Assembly (NCBI GenBank): GCA_905214495.1
Contig: CAJMLW010000012.1
Location: forward strand, 1-54,833
From: an uncultured bacterium
Lineage (GTDB): Bacteria > Bacillota > Negativicutes > Veillonellales > Veillonellaceae
Reading direction: 5' to 3'
DNA: 54,833 nucleotides
Part shown: positions 8,327 through 15,928 of the stretch, piece by piece
Layout of the letters: each line of letters begins with the position of its first letter
Numbering within the stretch: the first letter of the stretch is position 1
Position numbers and translations under genes: made by a program
The notes under the pieces: generated by a model
Seen by the model: only the letters and a program-made list of their open reading frames with translations
Database searches by the model: none
What the model was told of the DNA's origin: nothing

Positions 8327-8749
8327 TTAAGATTTACTAAATTGTAGCCTGTCTAAATAGCCTTGTAAAATAACGACAGCAGCCATTTTATCGATGACAC
8401 CCTTTCGTTTTTTACGACTCACATCAGCTGCGATGAGTTGACGTTCGGCCATAACGGTAGATAAACGTTCATCCCAAAATGTAACAGGCAAGTCGATGAC
8501 AGCCTTCATTTTTTCGACAAATTCTTCCGTTTTTTCAGCGCGATCACCCTTGGTGCCGTTCATATTCTTCGGCATGCCCACTACGAGTTCATGCACTTCG
8601 TATTCTGAAATCAATTCACACAATCGGTTAAAGTCATTTTCTAAGGATGTACGACGAATCGTTTCTATACCTTGAGCAGTCATCAATAGCGCATCACTAC
8701 ATGCGATGCCAATGGTGCGACTACCTACGTCTAATGCCATAATTCTCAT
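8327..8749 (-). CDS. ruvX: Putative pre-16S rRNA nuclease / Holliday-junction resolvase-like YqgF
   Basis: 140 aa with RNase H-like fold. The catalytic Asp is in MALDVGSRTIGIACSD, a middle segment reads LVVGMPKNMNGTKG, and WDERLST carries the second acidic residue. Known: YqgF matures the 16S rRNA 5' end and was named RuvX by resemblance to resolvases. The start overlaps the ireB stop (TAATG). Confidence 0.92.
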   Translation of the reverse strand: MRIMALDVGSRTIGIACSDALLMTAQGIETIRRTSLENDFNRLCELISEYEVHELVVGMPKNMNGTKGDRAEKTEEFVEKMKAVIDLPVTFWDERLSTVMAERQLIAADVSRKKRKGVIDKMAAVVILQGYLDRLQFSKS

Positions 8750-9009
8750 TATAGTTGTTTAGCCTTTGCGTATTCTTTTAATAATTCTTCGATTAAATCA
8801 TCACGTTCTAAACGGCGAATATCACTACGTGCATTATTATAGCTTGTAATGTACGCTGGATCCCCAGAGATAAGATAACCTAAGATTTGATTGATAGGAT
8901 TATATCCTTTTTCTTGAATAGATTTATAAACGCGAGTTAATACCTCTTCGGCAGTCATCGGTTCATCGTCTACTTTACGGAATAACATAGTTTCATCTGA
9001 AACCTTCAT
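8749..9009 (-). CDS. IreB family regulatory phosphoprotein (UPF0297, YrzL)
   Basis: 86 aa: MKVSDETMLFRKVDDEP...VLTRVYKSIQEKGYNPINQILGYLISGDPAYITSYNNARSDIRRLERDDLIEELL is diagnostic of the family. In Enterococcus, IreB is phosphorylated on N-terminal threonines by the PASTA kinase IreK and affects cephalosporin resistance; T7 here is a candidate. ATG 9009 was chosen because AAAGGAGGG lies just upstream, inside the longer 101-aa frame. Overlaps ruvX. Confidence 0.9.
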   Translation of the reverse strand: MKVSDETMLFRKVDDEPMTAEEVLTRVYKSIQEKGYNPINQILGYLISGDPAYITSYNNARSDIRRLERDDLIEELLKEYAKAKQL

Positions 9010-9031
9010 GGGTATCCCTCCTTTGTATGAA

Positions 9032-9051
9032 TGGGCCACGTACGTGGCCCA
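9032..9051. repeat. Perfect 20-bp palindrome in the ireB 5' leader
   Basis: GGGCCACGTACGTGGCCC (9033-9050) with flanking T/A gives 20 bp of perfect dyad symmetry without spacer. It lies between an extended -10 (9074-9082) and the ireB ribosome site (about 9013-9022). No T-tract follows, so it is not an ordinary terminator. It may be an operator, or an RNA hairpin near the start. Confidence 0.6.
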
Positions 9052-9073
9052 CATATATGTATTGTATGTTTCT

Positions 9074-9082
9074 ATTATAGCA
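9074..9082 (-). promoter_or_regulatory. Extended -10 promoter element ahead of ireB
   Basis: TGCTATAAT on the minus strand in the 99-bp space between alaS and ireB. It would give ireB-ruvX-DUF1292 transcription independent of alaS. Confidence 0.5.
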
Positions 9083-9108
9083 TATGCAAGATATACCTAT
9101 AGAACGTA

Positions 9109-11727
9109 TTATGCGTTAAGAGCTTCTTTAACAGCTTCGCCAGCTGCTTTTAAGGCATCCATCAATTTAGCTGGTTCTTTACCGCCTGCTTGCGCCATAT
9201 CTGGACGACCACCGCCATTACCACCAGCTACTTGAGCTGCTGCTTTAACGATATTACCTGCTTTTACGCCTTTACCGACAACATCTTTGGAAACTTTACA
9301 TACAAAGTTTACCTTGTCATCACCCATAACGGCACCTACGAGTACTACGCCAGAACCTTCTAATTTATCAAGGCCCATATCAGCGAAGTCGCGCAATTCA
9401 TCAACAGAGGATGCTTTCACAGACGCAGCAACAAATGCTACATCGCCAATCATAACCTTACCAGCTACGATATCAGCAGCACCTGCAGCAGAAACCTCTT
9501 TGCGAATTTGGTCTAATTCTTTAGCTGTTTCTTTAGCCTCTGCCAATACTTGGTGCAAACGTTCTTCTACTTGGGCAGGTTTAGTTTTTAATTCACTAGC
9601 AATGCGTTCGATAGTCAAACGATCATGTTTTGCTGCATCAAGAGCGGCACGACCTGTAATCGCTTCGATACGACGTACACCAGAACCGATACCGGATTCG
9701 GATGTTAAACGGAAGGAACTAATGAAAGCTGTATTGCCCACATGAGAACCGCCGCACAATTCAACGGAGAAGCCAGGAACCTCTACTACGCGAACTACAT
9801 CGCCATATTTATCACCAAAGAGTGCCATAGCACCTTTTGCTTTTGCTTCGTCCATAGACATTTCAGCAATAGCAAGATCTGTAGACTTAAGAATTTCTTC
9901 GTTTACAAGAGCTTCGATTTGATCAAGTTCCTCTTGTGTTACCGGAGAGAAATGTGTGAAGTCGAAACGCAAGTAATCTGGTGTTACCAAAGAACCTGCT
10001 TGGTTAACATGTTCGCCAAGCACGCGTTTTAATGCAGCATGCAACAAGTGAGTTGCCGTATGGTTACGAGCCATCGCTGCACGACGAGCTGTATCTACTT
10101 CAAGTGTTACGTCATCGCCTTCGGAGATAGAACCTTCTACAACAGTACCAATGTGATATACAGTACCTTCTGGTAAGCGTTTTGTATTATGAACCTCTAC
10201 CTTGCCCATAGGTCCAACGATGATGCCTGTATCGCCCAATTGACCGCCCCCTTCTGCATGGAATGGTGTAGTGCGTACAATAACAGTGATTTCATCGCCA
10301 TCAACAGCGGTTTGTAAGCGTTCAGAGCCTTTACCAAGCATCAATACAGAGGATGCCATTTCCGCTTCATTTTCTACAAGTTCTTCATCTTTTAAGAATG
10401 TAATATCTGGTGTTGCTACCTTAGCATCTTCTTTTACGCGAGCTTCACGAGCGCGTTCACGTTGTTCTTTCATGGCAGCGTCAAAGCCTTCATGGTCGAT
10501 TGTAAAACCGCGTTCGGATGCGATTTCTTCTGTTAATTCCCAAGGGAATCCATATGTGTCATATAGTTTGAATACTTCTGTGCCAGGAACGACGGTTGCT
10601 TTTTCAGCAGCTAATGTATCGATCAAGGAATTCAATAATTCAAGACCTTGTTCCAATGTTTGGTTAAAACGTTCTTCTTCGTTTTGAACGACACGTTTAA
10701 CAAAGTCTTGTTTTTCAGCGATGGATTTAATACCAGGGCCAAGAATATCTACAACTACATCGATAAGTGGTGTTAAGAATAGGCCTTCGATACCAAGCAA
10801 ACGGCCATGACGTACAGCACGGCGCAAGATACGACGCAATACATAACCACGACCTTCGTTGGATGGCAACACACCATCGGAAATCAATGCAGTTACAGCA
10901 CGTGCATGGTCAGCGATAACTTTCAAAGACACATCTGTATTAGGATCTTCGTTATACTTAACACCAGCGCGTTTTGCAGTAGCTTCGATGATTGGGAAAA
11001 TCAAATCTGTTTCAAAGTTTGTTTTGCAATGTTGCAATACGGAAGCCAATCGTTCAAGACCGGCGCCAGTATCGATGTTTTTATGTTGCAATGGCTCATA
11101 GGAACCGTCTGGCATTTTATTGAATTGAGTGAACACGAGGTTCCAAATTTCAAGGTAACGGTCACAGTCACAACCAGGTGCACAGTTAGGATCGTCGCAA
11201 CCATGTTCTGGACCTTGGTCAAAGAAAATTTCACTATCTGGTCCACAAGGGCCTTCACCGATTTCCCAGAAATTATCTTCAAGGCGTGTAATGTGGCTTT
11301 CTTCTACACCACAATCGTTATGCCATGTATCATATGCTTCTTGGTCATCTGGATATACAGTGACATATAATCTGTTTTTATCGAGTTTAATAACTTCTGT
11401 TAAAAATTCCCATGCCCAGTGAATAGCATCTTTTTTGAAGTAATCACCGAAAGAGAAGTTACCAAGCATTTCAAAGAATGTATGGTGACGTGCTGTACGG
11501 CCTACATTTTCAAGATCTCCTGTACGCATACATTTTTGGCTTGTTGTAATACGATGACAAGGAGGTACCAATTTACCTGTAAAGAAAGGCTTTAATGGCG
11601 CCATACCTGCCCCAATCAATAATAGAGACGGATCATTTTCTGGGATAAGAGAAAAACTATCTAATTTTAAATGTCCTTTGCTTTCAAAAAACTGCAAGTA
11701 TGCTTGACGCAGTTCATTACCTTTCAT
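9109..11727 (-). CDS. alaS: Alanine--tRNA ligase
   Basis: 872 aa, full length. N-terminal class II core (MKGNELRQAYLQFFESKGH..., GNFSFGDYFK), a Cys-rich metal-binding insert typical of some bacterial AlaRS (CDDPNCAPGCDCD), editing domain with HTATHLLH and CGGSH, and the C-Ala/DHHA1 tail ending GGNGGGRPDMAQAGG. Start ATG 11727 has AGGAGGA at proper spacing. No T-box in the upstream 240 bp. First gene of the alaS-ireB-ruvX-DUF1292 group conserved across Firmicutes. Confidence 0.97.
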   Translation of the reverse strand: MKGNELRQAYLQFFESKGHLKLDSFSLIPENDPSLLLIGAGMAPLKPFFTGKLVPPCHRITTSQKCMRTGDLENVGRTARHHTFFEMLGNFSFGDYFKKDAIHWAWEFLTEVIKLDKNRLYVTVYPDDQEAYDTWHNDCGVEESHITRLEDNFWEIGEGPCGPDSEIFFDQGPEHGCDDPNCAPGCDCDRYLEIWNLVFTQFNKMPDGSYEPLQHKNIDTGAGLERLASVLQHCKTNFETDLIFPIIEATAKRAGVKYNEDPNTDVSLKVIADHARAVTALISDGVLPSNEGRGYVLRRILRRAVRHGRLLGIEGLFLTPLIDVVVDILGPGIKSIAEKQDFVKRVVQNEEERFNQTLEQGLELLNSLIDTLAAEKATVVPGTEVFKLYDTYGFPWELTEEIASERGFTIDHEGFDAAMKEQRERAREARVKEDAKVATPDITFLKDEELVENEAEMASSVLMLGKGSERLQTAVDGDEITVIVRTTPFHAEGGGQLGDTGIIVGPMGKVEVHNTKRLPEGTVYHIGTVVEGSISEGDDVTLEVDTARRAAMARNHTATHLLHAALKRVLGEHVNQAGSLVTPDYLRFDFTHFSPVTQEELDQIEALVNEEILKSTDLAIAEMSMDEAKAKGAMALFGDKYGDVVRVVEVPGFSVELCGGSHVGNTAFISSFRLTSESGIGSGVRRIEAITGRAALDAAKHDRLTIERIASELKTKPAQVEERLHQVLAEAKETAKELDQIRKEVSAAGAADIVAGKVMIGDVAFVAASVKASSVDELRDFADMGLDKLEGSGVVLVGAVMGDDKVNFVCKVSKDVVGKGVKAGNIVKAAAQVAGGNGGGRPDMAQAGGKEPAKLMDALKAAGEAVKEALNA

Positions 11728-11866
11728 GTGTATATTCCTCCTAAAATAATTTACTCTTAATTATAACGTAAAAACCATAGAAAATCTATTATAACCTCTA
11801 TATATCCAGATATAATTAACCCTCATCAGCGTTTTTGATTCCAACTACTTATAAAAAAAAGAGAAG
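11728..11866. other. Intergenic region upstream of alaS
   Basis: With the adjoining terminator this forms a 242-bp space. Two TATAAT-like hexamers on the minus strand (near 11765 and 11790) could be -10 boxes for alaS, but I see no convincing -35 and no riboswitch signature. Confidence 0.4.
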
Positions 11867-11917
11867 CAAAAAAGAGGTTATACAAATCAACAGAACATAA
11901 TTGATTCGTATAGCCCC
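11867..11917 (-). terminator. Intrinsic terminator after NlpC/P60 gene
   Basis: A 17-bp imperfect stem (GGGGCTATACGAATCAA / TTGATTTGTATAACCTC) followed on the minus strand by TTTTTT, 53 bp after the stop codon. Confidence 0.8.
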
Positions 11918-11969
11918 TTTTATGGCTCATATATAGTTCGCCAATGGTTCTACATAAAGAAACCATATA

Positions 11970-12764
11970 TTATATAACGCGTTTTGCACCTATGTAACGT
12001 TCGCCCCAGTATCCAGTATCAAGATCCGCTACGGCTACGCCACGGCTAGATGTAGCACTGATAAATTTACCATTGCCAATGTAAATACCGGAATGAGATG
12101 GACCTGGTTCATAAGTTTCGAAGAATACCAAATCACCAGCCTTAAGGTTCGCACGGGAAACTTCAACACCTACGTTGTATTGTTCATCCGCTAAACGTGG
12201 CAGAGAAATACCCTGTTTTGCAAATACATATTTAACATAACCAGAGCAGTCAAAACCACTTGGTGTAGTGCCGCCAAATACATAAGGAACACCGCGATAT
12301 TTATCGGCTTCTGCCAAAATAGCATGAATATTGTTTGGCGTTTGTACCTTTTTCAAATTATTTAACTTAACGTTTTGGCCTTCAAGACGTCTAGATTGTG
12401 CATTTTGATTTGTGAAAGCAGATTTTGTTGCCACTGCTTTTGTAGCTGCATTATTGGATAGTACTGCTTTAGTTGTACGAGGAGCACCCATCAACGCATT
12501 GTACGTTGCAGGTCCGATAATACCATCTACAGGTAAACCACGATCTTGTTGGAATAGGCGTACAGCCCATTTCGTTTCTTTGCCATACACACCATTTTTA
12601 TCGGTTGCATTATAACCGTGTTTAATTAATTGTTGTTGTACAGCAATTACGTTTCTACCTTTATCACCATATTGTAATGTTGTAGCGCTTGCCATCGCAG
12701 TAGTCGCACATACAAATGTTAATGTTAATGCCGCAATTTTACTCTTACTATATTTTGACTTCAT
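11970..12764 (-). CDS. Secreted NlpC/P60 peptidoglycan endopeptidase with peptidoglycan-binding domain
   Basis: 264 aa. Signal peptide (residues 1-27, ...TTAMASA), a peptidoglycan-binding type 1 domain (about 29-92: LQYGDKGRNVIAVQQQLIKHGY...GVYGKETKWAVRLFQ), an Ala/Thr/Asn linker, then NlpC/P60 (about 145-264). The catalytic cysteine is C173 in GFDCSGYV and the histidine H224 in PSHSGIYIG; the third position, often His/Asn, falls in FISATSSRGV. Predicted to cut D-Glu/meso-DAP stem-peptide bonds in the periplasm. Ends in an intrinsic terminator. Confidence 0.92.
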   Translation of the reverse strand: MKSKYSKSKIAALTLTFVCATTAMASATTLQYGDKGRNVIAVQQQLIKHGYNATDKNGVYGKETKWAVRLFQQDRGLPVDGIIGPATYNALMGAPRTTKAVLSNNAATKAVATKSAFTNQNAQSRRLEGQNVKLNNLKKVQTPNNIHAILAEADKYRGVPYVFGGTTPSGFDCSGYVKYVFAKQGISLPRLADEQYNVGVEVSRANLKAGDLVFFETYEPGPSHSGIYIGNGKFISATSSRGVAVADLDTGYWGERYIGAKRVI

Positions 12765-12809
12765 ATTCTTCCTTCCTAAAACTTCAAAGTGAGTTTACTT
12801 ATTCAAAAT

Positions 12810-12838
12810 ATACTAACCGTCTCTCTATTTGCATCCAA
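12810..12838 (-). promoter_or_regulatory. Candidate promoter of NlpC/P60 gene
   Basis: TTGGAT (12838-12833), 17-bp spacer, TAGTAT (12815-12810) on the minus strand, about 45 bp upstream of the start codon. Confidence 0.45.
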
Positions 12839-12847
12839 CAAATACAG

Positions 12848-13858
12848 CTAGTCTTTATCTTCTTCAGGGCCAGGTACTTGATTGGCTATAAATATATCAG
12901 CTTTTGATGGTTCATAAGCTATTTCTGGATTTTCACCATCAAAATTTATAGCAGCTTTCACCCAATATAATGGACGTTGTTTTACCTCTTCAAATACGCG
13001 TCCCACGTATTCGCCGATAATGCCAAGCCCAACTAATTGGATGCCACCGATAAATAATATGGACACGCCCAAAGTGGTCCACCCGTTTAATGCTTGACCC
13101 GTTAAGTACACGTAGAGCAAATGTAGAATCAAGAGAAAACTCAAGCCCCCACATAGGACACCTACATACAAAGCCGCACGCAGTGGAACACGGGAAAACG
13201 CCGTTACCCCATCTAGAGCAAAGCGAATCATTTTGCGCACACTGAATTTCGAAACCCCTGCAAAGCGAGGAGGCGCAACAAAGTGAAGTTCCGCTTGGCG
13301 ATAGCCAAGTGCACCAACGATGCCACGCAAGAAACGCCCGTGTTCACGGAAATGTTTCAAAGTTTCTAGCGACTTACGATTCATTAAACGGAAATCAGAT
13401 CCCCCTTCTACGATGGGAACATCTGCCATTTTATTCATCAGTTTATAATAATATTTAGAAGTGAAGGATTTTGCCCAACTGGCATCCTCCGTAGAGTCGC
13501 GTATGGTACGTACCACATCGTAACCAGCCTCCCACAAACGTATCAGTTCTGGAATCAAAGCCGGCGGATGTTGCATGTCACCATCCATGGTGATTACCGC
13601 ATCACCTTTGGCATAATCAAGACCACATGTCAATGCAGTCTGATGACCAAAGTTTCGTGCCAATAACACAACCTTCACTCGCGTATCAAGTTTTGCAATC
13701 TCGCGCAAAACGACAACAGACGAGTCCGTAGATCCATCATCGACATAGATAAGTTCATATTCATATGGTAGACCTGTCATAACTTTTGTTACGGCATTGT
13801 AAAAAATAGCTATATTTTCTTCTTCATTATATACAGGTACAACAATTGAAACTAACAT
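12848..13858 (-). CDS. Membrane-associated family 2 glycosyltransferase (GtrB/DPM1-like)
   Basis: 336 aa. GT-A fold with SIVVPVYNEEENI, the nucleotide-binding YVDDGSTDSS, the DxD-like MDGDMQHPP (about residues 95-103), and SDFRLMNR. Two C-terminal transmembrane helices (about 228-255 and 263-290) match the GtrB/ArnC polyprenyl-phosphate glycosyltransferase group, which loads a sugar onto undecaprenyl phosphate at the inner membrane face. Sugar donor unknown; no GtrA/GtrC neighbours. The strong RBS ACGGAGG precedes ATG 13858. Confidence 0.85.
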   Translation of the reverse strand: MLVSIVVPVYNEEENIAIFYNAVTKVMTGLPYEYELIYVDDGSTDSSVVVLREIAKLDTRVKVVLLARNFGHQTALTCGLDYAKGDAVITMDGDMQHPPALIPELIRLWEAGYDVVRTIRDSTEDASWAKSFTSKYYYKLMNKMADVPIVEGGSDFRLMNRKSLETLKHFREHGRFLRGIVGALGYRQAELHFVAPPRFAGVSKFSVRKMIRFALDGVTAFSRVPLRAALYVGVLCGGLSFLLILHLLYVYLTGQALNGWTTLGVSILFIGGIQLVGLGIIGEYVGRVFEEVKQRPLYWVKAAINFDGENPEIAYEPSKADIFIANQVPGPEEDKD

Positions 13859-13901
13859 ATATCCTCCGTCGATTACTTCTATATTTTAGCGTTAAATAGT
13901 C

Positions 13902-13929
13902 AATATAGGCAAATTTAAAAGGTTAACAA
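13902..13929 (-). promoter_or_regulatory. Candidate promoter of glycosyltransferase gene
   Basis: TTGTTA (13929-13924), 16-bp spacer, TATATT (13907-13902) on the minus strand, directly after the terminator that closes the hydrogenase operon. Confidence 0.4.
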
Positions 13930-13937
13930 TAAAGAAG

Positions 13938-13990
13938 ATGAACCTCATAATTCCCATAGCTATGCTACTTTTCAGGATTTTGAGGTTCAT
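13938..13990. terminator. Hairpin terminator after the hydrogenase operon
   Basis: Ten-base arms ATGAACCTCA / TGAGGTTCAT with a 33-base loop that has its own inner complementarity. On the minus strand the hairpin is followed by CTTCTTTATT. Long loop and modest U-tract make it weaker than the other terminators in the window. Confidence 0.55.
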
Positions 13991-14105
13991 TCTCTTCATA
14001 TCGCCATTTTATCTCGAATACTTATTAATAAGCACTTTATTTATTAAAATGTTATATTTATACGCTTTTACGAATATCATATATATAGGCATTAAACTAT
14101 TTGTT

Positions 14106-14483
14106 TTATAGTCCAGCTGCATCAATCCATGTCGTAAGATCTTCTTCTGCTGTCACCATATCTTCATCAAAAGCACCTACTACTTCAGGATAACGAGCTA
14201 CCTCTACCGTATGTAGGATTGAGTCATCACGACCATTTTTATAGGTACCAATCCAAATGCCAGAAAATTGAGATTCATACCATTCTACAGGTTGATCTGT
14301 TTCATTGAAGGTAATCGTAATATGTCCACGCCCCAAAGTTTCTAGCACCTCTACTTGCTCTTCTTCTGCAAGGCCAGTCTTCTCTATATATATGGAATAG
14401 GTTGCACCAGTTTCACGTAGCTGCTTTAGTGCTTGACGTAACTCATTTAGAACGGCCCGTACATTATTGTAATTTTCAATCAT
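14106..14483 (-). CDS. HupH/HyaF C-terminal-like hydrogenase expression protein
   Basis: 125 aa. The segment LETLGRGHITITF...VEWYESQFSGIWIGTYKNG...LHTVEVARYPEVV resembles the C-terminal domain of HupH/HyaF hydrogenase-1 accessory proteins, which assist small-subunit or Fe-S assembly. It is about half the size of full HyaF, so this is a single-domain version. It is the last gene of the [NiFe]-hydrogenase operon, 56 bp after the protease gene. Assignment rests on similarity recalled plus operon position. Confidence 0.7.
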   Translation of the reverse strand: MIENYNNVRAVLNELRQALKQLRETGATYSIYIEKTGLAEEEQVEVLETLGRGHITITFNETDQPVEWYESQFSGIWIGTYKNGRDDSILHTVEVARYPEVVGAFDEDMVTAEEDLTTWIDAAGL

Positions 14484-14539
14484 AGTGCCCCTCCTTTCTC
14501 ATCATATCAATCTATTCTTATCTATATATATGTATTAGT

Positions 14540-15115
14540 TTATTTAGGTTCGATTTGTACGCCCCATTCACGAAGAACACGTAGAACACGGTCCTTTACC
14601 TCAGGTAATGCCTTTTGTACAGGCGCGCTAGGTTCAAATCCTACGTCTAAGGACTCCGGTTCAACACCTATAACAATAGCATCTTCTAATGGATTTTCTT
14701 GAATAGCACGAATACGCAATATATCTTGCATGCCTACTTCATGAACCGAAATATGATCCGTAAAATACTGTTCTAATTCGCGATGTGGGAACTCATAGAT
14801 TGTGCCAGGTGCTTCACCACCATTAACAGCATCAATCAAGAGAATTTTCTTCATACCTCGCATATAGGTCAATAATTCCATGCCCATCGTTCCGCCATCA
14901 ATTAAGCTTATCTGTGGGGTGAAAGTATAATTAGCTTTCAAATCTTCTACAACATGAACTCCAAGGCCCTCATCGGTAAGCAAAATATTACCTACCCCTA
15001 GGACGACAATAGAATTCTCGTAATCATCATAAATGGCATGTAAATCAATACGCGGGCTCTCAGAGCCCGCGTATTCTATGCCACCAAGTTGTTCTTCAGT
15101 GGTTATATTAGTCAT
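14540..15115 (-). CDS. [NiFe]-hydrogenase maturation protease (HyaD/HybD type)
   Basis: 191 aa. The core IVVLGVGNILLTDEGLGVHVVEDL has the metal-sensing Glu (DEGLG) of peptidase family A31/M52. DGGTMGMELLTYM with DGGT and the His-containing HISVHEVGMQDIL are the other hallmarks. Role: removes the C-terminal peptide of the large subunit after Ni insertion; the target after H614 is present in the neighbouring gene. ATG 15115 has AAAAGGA upstream and overlaps the cytochrome gene by 8 bp; a ~40-aa N-terminal extension precedes the core. The longer 234-aa frame reads back into the cytochrome gene and is unlikely. Confidence 0.9.
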   Translation of the reverse strand: MTNITTEEQLGGIEYAGSESPRIDLHAIYDDYENSIVVLGVGNILLTDEGLGVHVVEDLKANYTFTPQISLIDGGTMGMELLTYMRGMKKILLIDAVNGGEAPGTIYEFPHRELEQYFTDHISVHEVGMQDILRIRAIQENPLEDAIVIGVEPESLDVGFEPSAPVQKALPEVKDRVLRVLREWGVQIEPK

Positions 15116-15914
15116 CTTGTAATTCCTTTTCTCGTGGATCGTCAGGATTGCTTGGACGATATGTAGTACCAGATGGTTTATCGATACGTTCACCACGACG
15201 GCGTTTACCGTTAAGATCTTCAATATCGATAGGATCATGAGCATAATATTTCATGCCTGAAACCATAGCGGATACTTCGCCAGATTCTTCCATAACATCT
15301 TCTCGGAATGCCATGTACACGTGAATAATAGTAAAGAATAAGAATCCCCATGCAATATAGTGATGAATAATATGAACTTTATATTCACCACCAAATAGCG
15401 TAATAATCGGTGCAAAGAGTGTTCCTATAATACCATTAGGATCAATCATAGAATACATTGCTAAGCCTGTAATGATTTCGAAAAAGAACATAATGTACAC
15501 CATCATATACGCCGTTCTCGCCAAAGAGTTACGCAACCAGTGATGTTCATGCTTTTGTGGAATCATCAAATAGTGCAATGTTGTTTCACGAAGGCCATAC
15601 CAATACCGTTTTTGACGGAATTTAGGCAATAATCTATCCCCGCGATTCCAAAGTGCACCAGCAAATCGGAATATAAAGGAGAATATCAAAATAACACCCG
15701 CAATGAAATGGATACGACGCATCGTCTCCATAGAGAACCAGCCATCAATAGCAAACGTTGGTTCCGGATGACCTGTAATAGCTGCAAACCCTGGATCGCC
15801 AATATAAAGGCCTGTCCAGAATAAAGCTGTTACGGAAAGCACCATTGTCCAGTGGAATATGCGCAGCCATAAACTAAATACAACATACGCTTTTTTGTCA
15901 GTATGTATTAACAT
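15108..15914 (-). CDS. [NiFe]-hydrogenase b-type cytochrome subunit
   Basis: 268 aa with four membrane helices. Candidate haem-ligating histidines lie in FHWTMV, RRIHFIAG, HIIHHYIAWG and IIHVYMAF, matching HyaC/HupC. It anchors the periplasmic dimer and passes electrons from H2 to the quinone pool. The C-terminal ~50 residues are charged and cytoplasmic (RRRGERIDKPSGTTY...). It lies 14 bp after the large-subunit stop. Confidence 0.92.
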   Translation of the reverse strand: MLIHTDKKAYVVFSLWLRIFHWTMVLSVTALFWTGLYIGDPGFAAITGHPEPTFAIDGWFSMETMRRIHFIAGVILIFSFIFRFAGALWNRGDRLLPKFRQKRYWYGLRETTLHYLMIPQKHEHHWLRNSLARTAYMMVYIMFFFEIITGLAMYSMIDPNGIIGTLFAPIITLFGGEYKVHIIHHYIAWGFLFFTIIHVYMAFREDVMEESGEVSAMVSGMKYYAHDPIDIEDLNGKRRRGERIDKPSGTTYRPSNPDDPREKELQDD

Positions 15915-15928
15915 AAGCCCACCACCCT

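Noticed and set aside
8749..9054. Longer 101-residue version of the IreB family protein
   Set aside because: Its N-terminus spans the ribosome site and the 20-bp palindrome; the 86-aa form matches the family.
10807..11370. Long plus-strand open frame (187 codons) opposite alaS
   Set aside because: Antisense shadow of a conserved gene; no ribosome site and no family pattern.
11728..11866. T-box or other riboswitch ahead of alaS
   Set aside because: No TGGnACCGCG motif and too little structured leader.
14540..15244. 234-residue version of the hydrogenase protease starting inside the cytochrome gene
   Set aside because: The extra part is an out-of-frame reading of the cytochrome b end, and a good ribosome site precedes ATG 15115.
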